Shown one piece after another: positions 55,320 through 63,220 of a stretch of DNA of 64,000 nucleotides. The DNA lies in assembly GCA_030403585.1 (NCBI GenBank), contig JAUEPE010000001.1, positions 434,001 to 498,000 on the forward strand, given 5' to 3'. The notes beneath the pieces were generated by a model. It saw nothing but the letters and a program-made list of their open reading frames with translations. It had not been told where the DNA came from and did no database searches. The DNA comes from Frankia sp. RB7. GTDB taxonomy: Bacteria > Pseudomonadota > Alphaproteobacteria > Rhizobiales > Xanthobacteraceae. The first letter of the stretch is position 1; each line of letters begins with the position of its first letter. A program made the translations under genes and the position numbers.

Positions 55320-56303
55320 ATGCCCGTACCGCAACACATCTTCGAGCCGCCGTTCAACATCATCCGCTCCAGCCATGTCGTGCTCGACGTCACCGATCTG
55401 AAGCTGAGCCGCGCGTTCTACGAGACCATCGTCGGCCTGCATGTCGAGGATGCCGACGACAAATTCGTCTACCTGCGCGCGGCGGAAGAGCATCAGCATC
55501 ACTCGCTGGTGCTGCGGAAAGCGGCCGTGCCCGCCTGTAACAGGCTCGGATTCAAGGTCGGCAATGACGGCGATCTCGACAAGGCCGCAAAGTTCATCTC
55601 CGAGAACGGCCTTGGCTATGCCTTCGCCGACCAGCCGTTCCAGGGCCGCACGCTGCAATTCACCGATCCCTTCGGTTTCCAGATCGAGCTCTATGCGTCG
55701 ATGGATCGCCGGCCGCATCTCTTGCGCCGCTTCGACCTCTACAAAGGCTGCCATCCGCAGCGGCTCGATCATTTCAATGTCTTCGCCGCCGAGGTGCAGG
55801 ACACCGTGGAGTTCTATGCGCGGCTGGGCTTCCGTCTCACCGAATACGCCGAAGAAGACGGGGCGAACGGGCGCATCGCCGCCGCCTGGATGCATCGCAA
55901 GGGCAACGTCCACGATTTCGCGATCACCAACGGCAAGGGCCCGCGGCTGCATCACTTCGCCTACTGGACCCCGACCGCGATGAACATCATCCATCTCTGC
56001 GACGTCATGGCCTCCGCAGGCTTTGTGAAGAACATCGAGCGCGGCCCCGGCCGCCACGGCATCTCGAACGCATTCTTCCTTTACGTGCGCGATCCCGATG
56101 GACACCGCCTCGAGCTCTACACCAGCGATTACTTCACTGGCGATCACGACCACGAGCCGCTGCGCTGGTCGCTGCGCGATCCGCGCCGCCAGACATTGTG
56201 GGGCGCGCCGGCGCCGCGGTCATGGTTCGAACAAGGCTCGCCGTTCTCAGGCCAAGCCGTGCGTGAGCCGAAGTTCGTGGCCGACGTGCTGGTGGCGGAT
56301 TAG
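55320..56303 (+). CDS. hpaD: Homoprotocatechuate 2,3-dioxygenase HpaD (VOC type)
   Basis: A 327-residue type I extradiol dioxygenase built of two vicinal-oxygen-chelate modules. Metal ligands are visible as His in RLDHFNVFA, His in LHHFAYWT and Glu in GHRLELYTSD, as in the Mn- or Fe-dependent enzymes of Arthrobacter and Brevibacterium. E. coli HpaD belongs to an unrelated type II family. It opens the ring of 3,4-dihydroxyphenylacetate. Confidence 0.92.
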   Translation: MPVPQHIFEPPFNIIRSSHVVLDVTDLKLSRAFYETIVGLHVEDADDKFVYLRAAEEHQHHSLVLRKAAVPACNRLGFKVGNDGDLDKAAKFISENGLGYAFADQPFQGRTLQFTDPFGFQIELYASMDRRPHLLRRFDLYKGCHPQRLDHFNVFAAEVQDTVEFYARLGFRLTEYAEEDGANGRIAAAWMHRKGNVHDFAITNGKGPRLHHFAYWTPTAMNIIHLCDVMASAGFVKNIERGPGRHGISNAFFLYVRDPDGHRLELYTSDYFTGDHDHEPLRWSLRDPRRQTLWGAPAPRSWFEQGSPFSGQAVREPKFVADVLVAD

Positions 56304-56305
56304 TC

Positions 56306-57175
56306 ATGAAGCTCCCTCGCCTCGCCACCTACTCCGTCAAGGGTGATATCCGCTACGGCGCCGTCCTGGAGGGCGGCATCGTCGATCTGTCCCCGCGCCA
56401 CGCCAAGGACTATCCGACGCTGCGTGAAGTCATCGCGGCTGGAAAGCTCGCGAGCCTTGCCGAAGAGGCCGCCAGCCTCACGCCGGATCACGCGCTCGGC
56501 GACGTCACCTGGCTGCCGCCGGTGCCGGCGCCGGAAAAGAGCATCTGCATCGGCGTCAACTATCCCGACCGCAATGCCGAGTACAAGGACGGCCAGGACG
56601 CGCCGAAATATCCGAGCATGTTCATGCGGAGCCAGCGCTCCTTCGTCGGCCACGACACGCCGCTGGTGCGCCCGCGCGCGTCCGCGCAGCTCGACTACGA
56701 GGGCGAGATCGTGCTGGTAATCGGCAAGCCCGGCCGGCACATCAAGGAGAGTGCTGCGCTCGACCACATCGCAGCGCTCACGCTCTGCAACGAAGGCTCG
56801 GTGCGCGACTGGCTGCGCCACGCGAAGTTCAACGTCACGCAGGGCAAGAACTTTGATTCCAGTGGCAGCTTAGGGCCTTGGCTCGTGCCCTACATGAGGG
56901 AAGCACAGCTGGCCGACATTCGCCTCACCACGCATGTCAACGGCGAGCTGCGGCAGGACGACCGCACCAGCCGGCTGATGTTTCCGTTCCGCTATCTCAT
57001 CAGCTATATCTCGACCTTCGCGACGCTCGTTCCCGGCGACATCATCGTCACGGGCACGCCGACCGGCGCCGGTGCGCGGTTCGATCCGCCGCGGTACCTG
57101 AAGCCCGGCGACGTCATCGAGGTCGCGGCCGAGGGCATCGGATCTTTACGCAACGGCGTCGTCGACGAAGCCTGA
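56306..57175 (+). CDS. Fumarylacetoacetate hydrolase family protein (HpaG-like)
   Basis: A 289-residue FAH-family protein. Metal-binding Glu and Asp residues lie in LDYEGEIVLVIGKPGRHI, and TGTPTGAGARFDPP is the family C-terminal motif. In this position it should decarboxylate 5-oxopent-3-ene-1,2,5-tricarboxylate (the HpaG step). Classical HpaG has two FAH modules or two subunits; here there is one module with a short N-terminal domain, so the exact step is uncertain. It begins two bases after the hpaD stop. Confidence 0.85.
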   Translation: MKLPRLATYSVKGDIRYGAVLEGGIVDLSPRHAKDYPTLREVIAAGKLASLAEEAASLTPDHALGDVTWLPPVPAPEKSICIGVNYPDRNAEYKDGQDAPKYPSMFMRSQRSFVGHDTPLVRPRASAQLDYEGEIVLVIGKPGRHIKESAALDHIAALTLCNEGSVRDWLRHAKFNVTQGKNFDSSGSLGPWLVPYMREAQLADIRLTTHVNGELRQDDRTSRLMFPFRYLISYISTFATLVPGDIIVTGTPTGAGARFDPPRYLKPGDVIEVAAEGIGSLRNGVVDEA

Positions 57176-57200
57176 ACAACAACACGAATGGAATCATGCA

Positions 57201-58826
57201 ATGACCACCCTCACCGGCGGCGAAGCGATCGTAAGCGGGCTCGTCGCCCATGGCGTCGACACCGTGTTCGGCCTGCCCGGCGCGCAGGTCTATGGCCTGT
57301 TCGACGCCTTTCACCAGGCCCAGCTCAAGGTGATCGGCGCGCGGCACGAGCAGGCCTGCGGTTACATGGCGTTCGGCTATGCGCGCTCCAGCGGCAGGCC
57401 CGGCGTGTTCAGCGTCGTGCCCGGCCCCGGCGTGCTCAATGCCAGCGCGGCGCTGCTCACCGCTTACGGCTGCAACGAACCGGTGCTGTGCGTCACGGGC
57501 CAGGTGCCGACGCAATTTCTCGGCAAGGGCCGCGGCCATCTGCACGAGATGCCTGACCAGCTCGCGACCCTGCGCACCTATGTTAAGTGGGCCGACCGGA
57601 TCGAACATCCCGGTAATGCACCGACCACCGTGGCGCGCGCCTTCCAGGAGATGACATCGGGGCGGCGTGGCCCAGCCTCGGTCGAGATGCCTTGGGACAT
57701 TTTTACCCAGCGCGCCGACACCGCCGCAGCACAGGTGCTGGAGCCACTGCCCGTACCGCTGACCGATCCTGATATGATCAAGCAGGCCGCCGCGCTCATC
57801 AAGGACAGCAAGGCGCCGATGATCTTCGTCGGCAGCGGCGCGATCGAGGCACGCGAAGAGATCCTCGAGCTCGCCGAGATGATCGATGCCCCTGTGGTCG
57901 CCTTCCGTAGTGGCCGCGGCATCGTCTCCAACGCGAATGAGCTCGGCCTCACCATGGCCGCCGCCTACAAGCTTTGGCCTAATACGGATTTGATGATCGG
58001 CATCGGCTCGCGGCTGGAGCTGCCGACCATGTCGCGCTGGCCCTATCGCCCCGACGGGTTGAAGAGCATCCGCATCGACATCGATCCCGTCGAGATGCGG
58101 CGCTTCATCTCGGACACGGCCATCGTTGCCGACGCCAAAGCTGCAACCGCCGATCTCGTCGCTGCGGTCAGTAAAGCCGGCTACAGCAAGACCGCCGGCC
58201 GCCGCGCCGCGATCCGCGAAGCGACAGCGACAGCGCAAGCGGAAATCCAGCGCATCCAGCCGCAGATGGCCTATCTCAACATTTTGCGCGAGGTGCTGCC
58301 GGCGAATGCGATCGTGACCGATGAATTGTCGCAATTCGGCTTCGCCTCCTGGTACGGTTTTCCGATCTACCAGCCACGCACCTTCATCACCTCGGGCTAT
58401 CAGGGCACGCTCGGCTCGGGCTTCCCGACTGCGCTCGGCGCCAAGGTCGCCAATCCCGACAAGCCGGTGGTGGCGATCACCGGCGACGGCGGCTTCATGT
58501 TCGGCGTGCAGGAGCTTGCCACCGCCGTCCAGTTCAACATTGGCGTGGTGACTCTGGTGTTCAACAACAACGCCTATGGCAATGTCCGCCGCGACCAGCG
58601 CGAACGTTTCGACGGCCGCGTGGTAGCGTCGGATCTGGTCAATCCGGACTTCGTCAAGCTCGCGGAATCCTTTGGCGTGGCTTCAGCGCGCGTCACTGCG
58701 CCGGATCAGTTCAAGGCGGCGATGGAGAAGGCGCTCGCCCATGGCGGGCCGTACCTGATCTCGATCGAGGTGACGCGGGACTCCGAAATCAGCCCGTGGG
58801 CGTTCATTCACCCGCCGAAGCCTTGA
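57201..58826 (+). CDS. Thiamine diphosphate-dependent enzyme (acetolactate synthase-like)
   Basis: A 541-residue ThDP enzyme with the three usual domains. The activating Glu is in RHEQACGYMAFGYARSSG, the central domain shows APMIFVGSGAIEA, and the ThDP motif runs from TGDGGFMFGVQEL to NNNAYGNVRRDQ. It is a decarboxylase or carboligase; the substrate is unknown. ThDP enzymes are not part of the textbook hpa pathway, so it may feed an aryl- or keto-acid into it. Its 3' end overlaps the convergent MFS gene by 23 bases. Confidence 0.9.
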   Translation: MTTLTGGEAIVSGLVAHGVDTVFGLPGAQVYGLFDAFHQAQLKVIGARHEQACGYMAFGYARSSGRPGVFSVVPGPGVLNASAALLTAYGCNEPVLCVTGQVPTQFLGKGRGHLHEMPDQLATLRTYVKWADRIEHPGNAPTTVARAFQEMTSGRRGPASVEMPWDIFTQRADTAAAQVLEPLPVPLTDPDMIKQAAALIKDSKAPMIFVGSGAIEAREEILELAEMIDAPVVAFRSGRGIVSNANELGLTMAAAYKLWPNTDLMIGIGSRLELPTMSRWPYRPDGLKSIRIDIDPVEMRRFISDTAIVADAKAATADLVAAVSKAGYSKTAGRRAAIREATATAQAEIQRIQPQMAYLNILREVLPANAIVTDELSQFGFASWYGFPIYQPRTFITSGYQGTLGSGFPTALGAKVANPDKPVVAITGDGGFMFGVQELATAVQFNIGVVTLVFNNNAYGNVRRDQRERFDGRVVASDLVNPDFVKLAESFGVASARVTAPDQFKAAMEKALAHGGPYLISIEVTRDSEISPWAFIHPPKP

Positions 58827-60045
58827 GTTGCGCACCACCCTGTAGCCGCGCGGCCGCGATCACCAAGAGGCCCGCGCCTGCAACCGACCAGCAGGCGACC
58901 GGCGCCCAGTGCAGCAGCGGTGCGTACTCCGGCATCTTCTGCAAGCCCCCGGCGACCGCCGCCATCCGCGCAAACGTACCCAGCGCCAGCGCGGAGAAGA
59001 CGAGGCCGGTCACCTTGCCTTCCGCGCCGGTCGAGCCGATCGCCAGCGCAGCCGAGATCGCACTCATCAGCATGCAGCCCCACGCGGCGCCGGCGAGAAA
59101 CTGCGCGGCGATCAGAATGTTGAGGCTGCCGGCGAATTCGGCCGCCGCGATCGCGGTTGCGCCGAACAGCCCGGCCGCCCCCATCATGATCAGGCCGCCG
59201 CGATGCTTGACGACGAGGCTCGCCGGAAACATCGCGATGTTGAAGCCGATCCAGAACACCGGCATCAGCCATGAAAGCTCATCGGGCTTGGCAAAGCGCA
59301 GATAGAACGGGGCGCTGTTCATGGCAAAGTGCAGCTGATAACCGAGCGCCAGAGCGACCGTCGCGACGATGAAGACGATGGACGTCACACCCAGCGGCTT
59401 CGCCGCCTCGTCTGGCGCGGGCGGCGGCGTATCCTGCGCGACATCGTGTTCGATCCGCGACAGCGCTACGGCCGTGAGCAGCAGCACGACGCTGGAGATC
59501 ACGAACGGCAGCCGCGCATCGTGCTCGCGCAAGATCACGCCGAGATAGGGCGAGACCGCGCCGGCGACGCCGTAACCGAGCATCGCGAGCGCGGCGAGAA
59601 ACGGCACCTGCGGCCGCGCGCGGTATTTGCCGAGCAGGGTCAGTGGCGGCGCGCGCAGCGCCGACGAGGTGATCGCCCAGACCACGATCAGTGCAATGAA
59701 CCAGCCCTGCGCGGCCGCGCCGCGTCCGGCGACGAAGGGCAGTGCGAGAAACGCGCCGCAGGAGATCGCACTCACGAGCCCGACGAACAGTCCAAGCCTG
59801 CCGACATACGGCGTCAGCCTGTCGGCGGCGATCCCCATTGCGGTGTCGGCAACGGTGAAGATCGCCTGATCCAGCATCAGGATGAGGATGACGGCGGATG
59901 GCGCGATGCCGACCTCGGCGGCGAGCTTTGGCAGGTAGATGACGTAGGTGGTCCAGCCCAGCGTGAACACCAGTTGCAGCGCGGCGAGATAGAGGCCGGT
60001 GCGGTTGGCCGTCCCGGTATCAGCCGTAAGCCGTGCTGTCGTCAT
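58804..60045 (-). CDS. MFS transporter
   Basis: A 413-residue membrane protein with twelve predicted helices in two halves joined by a charged loop (EHDVAQDTPPPAPDEAAKP). The first helix pair carries TLGWTTYVIYLPKLAAEVG, and DTAMGIAADRLTPYVGRLG is an MFS loop 2-3 motif. The ATG at 60045 follows GGAGGCGG. It may export or import an aromatic acid of the hpa route, given its place directly after that operon, but it is on the opposite strand. Confidence 0.88.
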   Translation of the reverse strand: MTTARLTADTGTANRTGLYLAALQLVFTLGWTTYVIYLPKLAAEVGIAPSAVILILMLDQAIFTVADTAMGIAADRLTPYVGRLGLFVGLVSAISCGAFLALPFVAGRGAAAQGWFIALIVVWAITSSALRAPPLTLLGKYRARPQVPFLAALAMLGYGVAGAVSPYLGVILREHDARLPFVISSVVLLLTAVALSRIEHDVAQDTPPPAPDEAAKPLGVTSIVFIVATVALALGYQLHFAMNSAPFYLRFAKPDELSWLMPVFWIGFNIAMFPASLVVKHRGGLIMMGAAGLFGATAIAAAEFAGSLNILIAAQFLAGAAWGCMLMSAISAALAIGSTGAEGKVTGLVFSALALGTFARMAAVAGGLQKMPEYAPLLHWAPVACWSVAGAGLLVIAAARLQGGAQLKASAGE

Positions 60046-60098
60046 GTCGCCGCCTCCCCGCTCCGATCTTAGCCGAGCGAGGCCAGCGAGGAAATGCG

Positions 60099-60752
60099 TT
60101 AGCGTGTCCGGCGGAACGTCAAATTGATCCGCTTCCGGCCGAGCAGCGCATGCTCGCCATCGGCGAGCGGCGCCACGCCGTGATAGGCGAGCCTGGACGG
60201 GCCGCCCCAGACCACGACGTCGCCATGGACCAGGCGGTAACGCCGCGGCTTGTCGGCGCGCGCCATCCCGCCGAACAGGAAGATTGCGGGCAAGCCGAGC
60301 GAGACCGAAACGATCGGCGCCGAATAATCCAGCTCGTCCTTGTCCTGATGCAGCGACAGCCGCGTACCGGGCTCGTAGCGGTTGACGAGGCAGGCATCCG
60401 GCGCAAAGTTTTGGAAGCCGCCCTGCTCCGCCGCACGGCGGGCGAGATCGTAAAGCAGCGGCGGCATCGCCGGCCACGGCGCCTCGGTTCGCGGATCGAT
60501 GGGATCATAGCGGTAGCCGGTGTGATCAGTGATCCAGCCGCGCTCGCCGCAATTGGTCATGGCGACCGACATCAGATGACCGCCGGGCGTGGTCATGCGG
60601 CGGAACGGCGACTGCACCACGATCGCGCGCACCGCGGCGATCAGCTCGTTTTCGATCGGCTTGACGAAGCCGCGCAGCAGCACGGCGCCGTCGGCGATCT
60701 CTTCGCGCGACGGTTGGGCTTCAGCGACGCTGTCGAACAAATCAGCCGTCAA
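60099..60752 (-). CDS. alkB: AlkB-type DNA/RNA demethylase
   Basis: A 217-residue Fe(II)/2-oxoglutarate dioxygenase. Iron ligands are H135 and D137 (HQDKDE) and H191 (AYHGVAP); R208 and R214 in RINLTFR bind 2-oxoglutarate. MSVAMTNCGERGWITD and YDPIDP match the nucleotide-recognition lid of AlkB proteins. It repairs alkylated bases such as 1-methyladenine. Another 2OG dioxygenase gene lies nine bases upstream on the same strand. Confidence 0.95.
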   Translation of the reverse strand: MTADLFDSVAEAQPSREEIADGAVLLRGFVKPIENELIAAVRAIVVQSPFRRMTTPGGHLMSVAMTNCGERGWITDHTGYRYDPIDPRTEAPWPAMPPLLYDLARRAAEQGGFQNFAPDACLVNRYEPGTRLSLHQDKDELDYSAPIVSVSLGLPAIFLFGGMARADKPRRYRLVHGDVVVWGGPSRLAYHGVAPLADGEHALLGRKRINLTFRRTR

Positions 60753-60761
60753 TCGCAGCGC

Positions 60762-61511
60762 TCATTTGGCATCATGGAAGATCACACCCAGCGTGTGGCG
60801 CTGGCCGGAGCGAATCCGGCTCACGCCATGGCGCAGGTTAACGCGGTAAGTCCCGCGTGTCCCCTGTACCGGGCGGTGGTGCACGGCAAAGGCGACCGCG
60901 TCGCCCTGCGCCAGCGGAACCACCTCGGCACGCGACTGCATGCGCGGGCGCTGCTCGGTCAGCACGAACTCGCCGCCGGTGAAATCGCGGCCGGGTTCGG
61001 ACAAGAGGATCGCGACCTGGAGCGGGAAGACGTGCTCGCCATAGACGTCTTGATGCAGGCAGTTGAAGTCGCCGGCCTCGTATTGCAGCAGTAACGGTGT
61101 CGGCCGCGCCTGCCCTGCTTCGTGGCAGCGCTTGAGGAAGGCCGCATGCGCCGTGGGATAGCGGATGTCGATCCCCATCGCCTCGTTCCAGCGATTGGCG
61201 ACGCCTTGCAGATGCGCATAGAGCGCAGGGCGCAACTGCGCGATCAGGTCAGGGAGCGGATAGGAGAAATATTTGTACTCGCCACGGCCAAAGCCGTGGC
61301 GGCCCATGACGACGCGGCTGCGGAAATTTGCATCGTCGGGATAGAGTTCAGCGACGGCGTGGCATTGGTCCGGCGTGAGCAGGCCCTTCAGGACGGCGCT
61401 GCCCTGGGAGTCGAGTTCGCTGGTGATTTGGGGCCAGTCGAGGGTGTCGACGTGGGAGGTGAGGTCAACTGCCTGATCGACAGCCGCAGGAGCACGTTTC
61501 GCAATTGCCAT
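60762..61511 (-). CDS. 2OG-Fe(II) dioxygenase, prolyl-hydroxylase-like
   Basis: A 249-residue dioxygenase. HQDVYGEHVFPLQVAILLSEPG gives the first iron ligands (HxD), GGEFVLTEQRPRMQSRAEVVPL is the jelly-roll strand region, and VNLRHGVSRIRSGQRHTLGVIFHD holds the distal His and the 2OG-binding Arg. The ATG at 61511 is nearest to the domain; the longer frame runs into the palindromic repeat. It is co-transcribed with alkB (nine-base gap). Its target is unknown; nucleic-acid or ribosomal-protein hydroxylation are possibilities. Confidence 0.87.
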   Translation of the reverse strand: MAIAKRAPAAVDQAVDLTSHVDTLDWPQITSELDSQGSAVLKGLLTPDQCHAVAELYPDDANFRSRVVMGRHGFGRGEYKYFSYPLPDLIAQLRPALYAHLQGVANRWNEAMGIDIRYPTAHAAFLKRCHEAGQARPTPLLLQYEAGDFNCLHQDVYGEHVFPLQVAILLSEPGRDFTGGEFVLTEQRPRMQSRAEVVPLAQGDAVAFAVHHRPVQGTRGTYRVNLRHGVSRIRSGQRHTLGVIFHDAK

Positions 61512-61531
61512 GGCGATAACCCATCCACTTT

Positions 61532-61643
61532 CCGTCATTCCGGGGCGCGACGCAGTCGCGAGCCCGGAATCCATTCATCCACCAATGCTGCCGCTCGATG
61601 GATTCCGGGCTCGCGCCCAAGAGGGCACGCCCCGGAATGACGG
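61532..61643. repeat. Nested inverted-repeat element (112 bp)
   Basis: Outer arms ccgtcattccggggcg (61532-61547) and cgccccggaatgacgg (61628-61643) are perfect 16-bp inverted copies. Inner arms gcgagcccggaatccat (61558-61574) and atggattccgggctcgc (61598-61614) are perfect 17-bp copies. The whole unit is a double stem typical of miniature repeats dispersed in Bradyrhizobium-like genomes. It lies between divergent genes. Confidence 0.85.
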
Positions 61644-61646
61644 AGA

Positions 61647-62531
61647 ATGTGTGCCAGAGGCCGGCCGCTATCACCACCCGATTTCCGTGAGGCCCGACCG
61701 CCCCAATTCCGTCCGGTTCCACCGCGAGGTTGGACTAAGCTCGTCCCCGCCCCTTCAGCCTGCCCTCGATGCGCAAATCTCTCGTCATTGCTGCTGGCCC
61801 TGGTCTCGCTCGGGGGCGTCGGCCTGCTGGCCGTCGCCTTATACGTCGTTTGGCACCTCGAATATGAGGTCGGCGTTCCCGACGTCGCGCGTATCGCTGC
61901 GACATCCGGGACCGGCCCCGTTTGTCGCGTCGACAAGCAAGACCCATATACCCCGCTCGCCGAAATTCCCTTGCTGCTGCAAAAGGCGATTATCGCGTCG
62001 GAAGAGACCGAATTCTATGAGCGCCCATCCCTCAATCCCTATTTTGAGAGCGCGCTTGCGGCCATTTTCAGCCGCGAGCCTCGGTCATCGGGGATCACCT
62101 GGGGCGTCACAAGGTGCTTGATCGCAGAAAGCACCAATTGTTGCCGCGGCCTCGATTGGCACCTCGGCAACGCCTATCTGGTGAACCATGTCGCAAGGGC
62201 CTTTTCGCGTGACCGCCTTCTCGAAATCTATTTGAACGAGATGTATCTCGGACGCGGCAGCTACGGCGTCGCGGCGGCAGCAATGGCGTATTTCGGCAAG
62301 CCGATGAGGATTCTCACAATCGATGAGATTGCGCTCCTCGCCGCGCTGCATAGGACACCACAGATCGCGATGAGACGAAAAGACCTCGCCAAAGACTGGC
62401 GAAACCGTGTCATAGATCGCATGCTTCAGGCAGCGTTGATCAGCGAAGCCGAGGCCGACGGGGCGCGGCAGCGCCCCATCGAATTTCGCGATGCGCCCGC
62501 CGCAATTCCGGCGGGCCAGCGTAGCCCGTAG
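61647..62531 (+). CDS. Divergent GT51 (peptidoglycan glycosyltransferase-like) protein
   Basis: A 294-residue frame; the true start is uncertain because the first codons follow a repeat directly. A TTG at 61788 just before the membrane helix (LLLALVSLGGVGLLAVALYVV) would give 247 residues. The catalytic Glu remains in AIIASEETEFYERP, but the expected His-x-Gly is Arg-Pro-Ser. The GGSTITQQ motif is replaced by SSGITWGVTR. The later LLEIYLNEMYLGRGSYGVAAAAMAYFGK is well preserved. There is no transpeptidase domain. It could be a degraded glycosyltransferase or one with a new role. Confidence 0.75.
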   Translation: MCARGRPLSPPDFREARPPQFRPVPPRGWTKLVPAPSACPRCANLSSLLLALVSLGGVGLLAVALYVVWHLEYEVGVPDVARIAATSGTGPVCRVDKQDPYTPLAEIPLLLQKAIIASEETEFYERPSLNPYFESALAAIFSREPRSSGITWGVTRCLIAESTNCCRGLDWHLGNAYLVNHVARAFSRDRLLEIYLNEMYLGRGSYGVAAAAMAYFGKPMRILTIDEIALLAALHRTPQIAMRRKDLAKDWRNRVIDRMLQAALISEAEADGARQRPIEFRDAPAAIPAGQRSP

Positions 62532-62533
62532 TC

Positions 62534-63220
62534 CTAGCCCCTCACCGGCAGCGTCACCACGTCATATCCGTGCTTGATCGTCCGCTTCAGCACGGGATCC
62601 TCAAGCTCGAAATCGAAGCGATCCGCCGACCGGATGCCGCCCTTGGCCGCAAAAGTGCCGCCGAACATGACGCAGCCGTCGGGGAATTTTCCGCCCTCGA
62701 AACCGCGCGCGATGAGGTCGGCGACCGGCAGCATCGCGTCCAGCGTGCCTTCCTGGTAGAGCACGCGCTCGCCGTTGATGGTGGCGTAAGAGCGCAGGAT
62801 CATCCTGTCCCAATGGCCGATGACGTCCTCGAGCTCCCACAGCGTCGATGCGATCGGCTTGTCGCACATCTGCTTGGAGACCGTGACATTGTAGGCCTCG
62901 ACCTTGCGGTCGGTGTGGTCGGAGCCGCAGCCGACGAAGATGCGGCCCTGCCAGCCGATCAGCACGAACTCGACCTCGCCGCTAGAATCGCCGCCGCAGC
63001 ATTCGATGCCGTCTTCCTGGGTCAGCCGGCGCGCCGAGGCGCGGTAGTAGATCGGCGTCGAGGCCGGCCGGGCGATGCCGACGGCTTCGAGCTCCGCGAT
63101 GTGCTTGTCGCGCGCGACGGGATCGCGGCCGGTCCAGCCGGCGATGACCATCTGGTCGATCGCCAAGGTCAGTGGTGTGGTGGTGTCCTGGGCATCGACG
63201 GTGAAAGTCAGGTCAAACAC
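62534..63220 (-). CDS. DUF2848 protein
   Basis: A 228-residue protein. MVIAGWTGRDPVARDKHIAELEA and STPIYYRASARRLTQEDGIE near the N-terminus and FVGCGSDHTDRKVEAYNVTVSKQMCDKP in the middle (each read in parts) are DUF2848 text. The fold resembles the FAH superfamily. It overlaps the amidase by eight bases, and such pairs occur in operons for amide or hydantoin-like compounds. The catalytic role is not established. Confidence 0.85.
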   Translation of the reverse strand: MFDLTFTVDAQDTTTPLTLAIDQMVIAGWTGRDPVARDKHIAELEAVGIARPASTPIYYRASARRLTQEDGIECCGGDSSGEVEFVLIGWQGRIFVGCGSDHTDRKVEAYNVTVSKQMCDKPIASTLWELEDVIGHWDRMILRSYATINGERVLYQEGTLDAMLPVADLIARGFEGGKFPDGCVMFGGTFAAKGGIRSADRFDFELEDPVLKRTIKHGYDVVTLPVRG

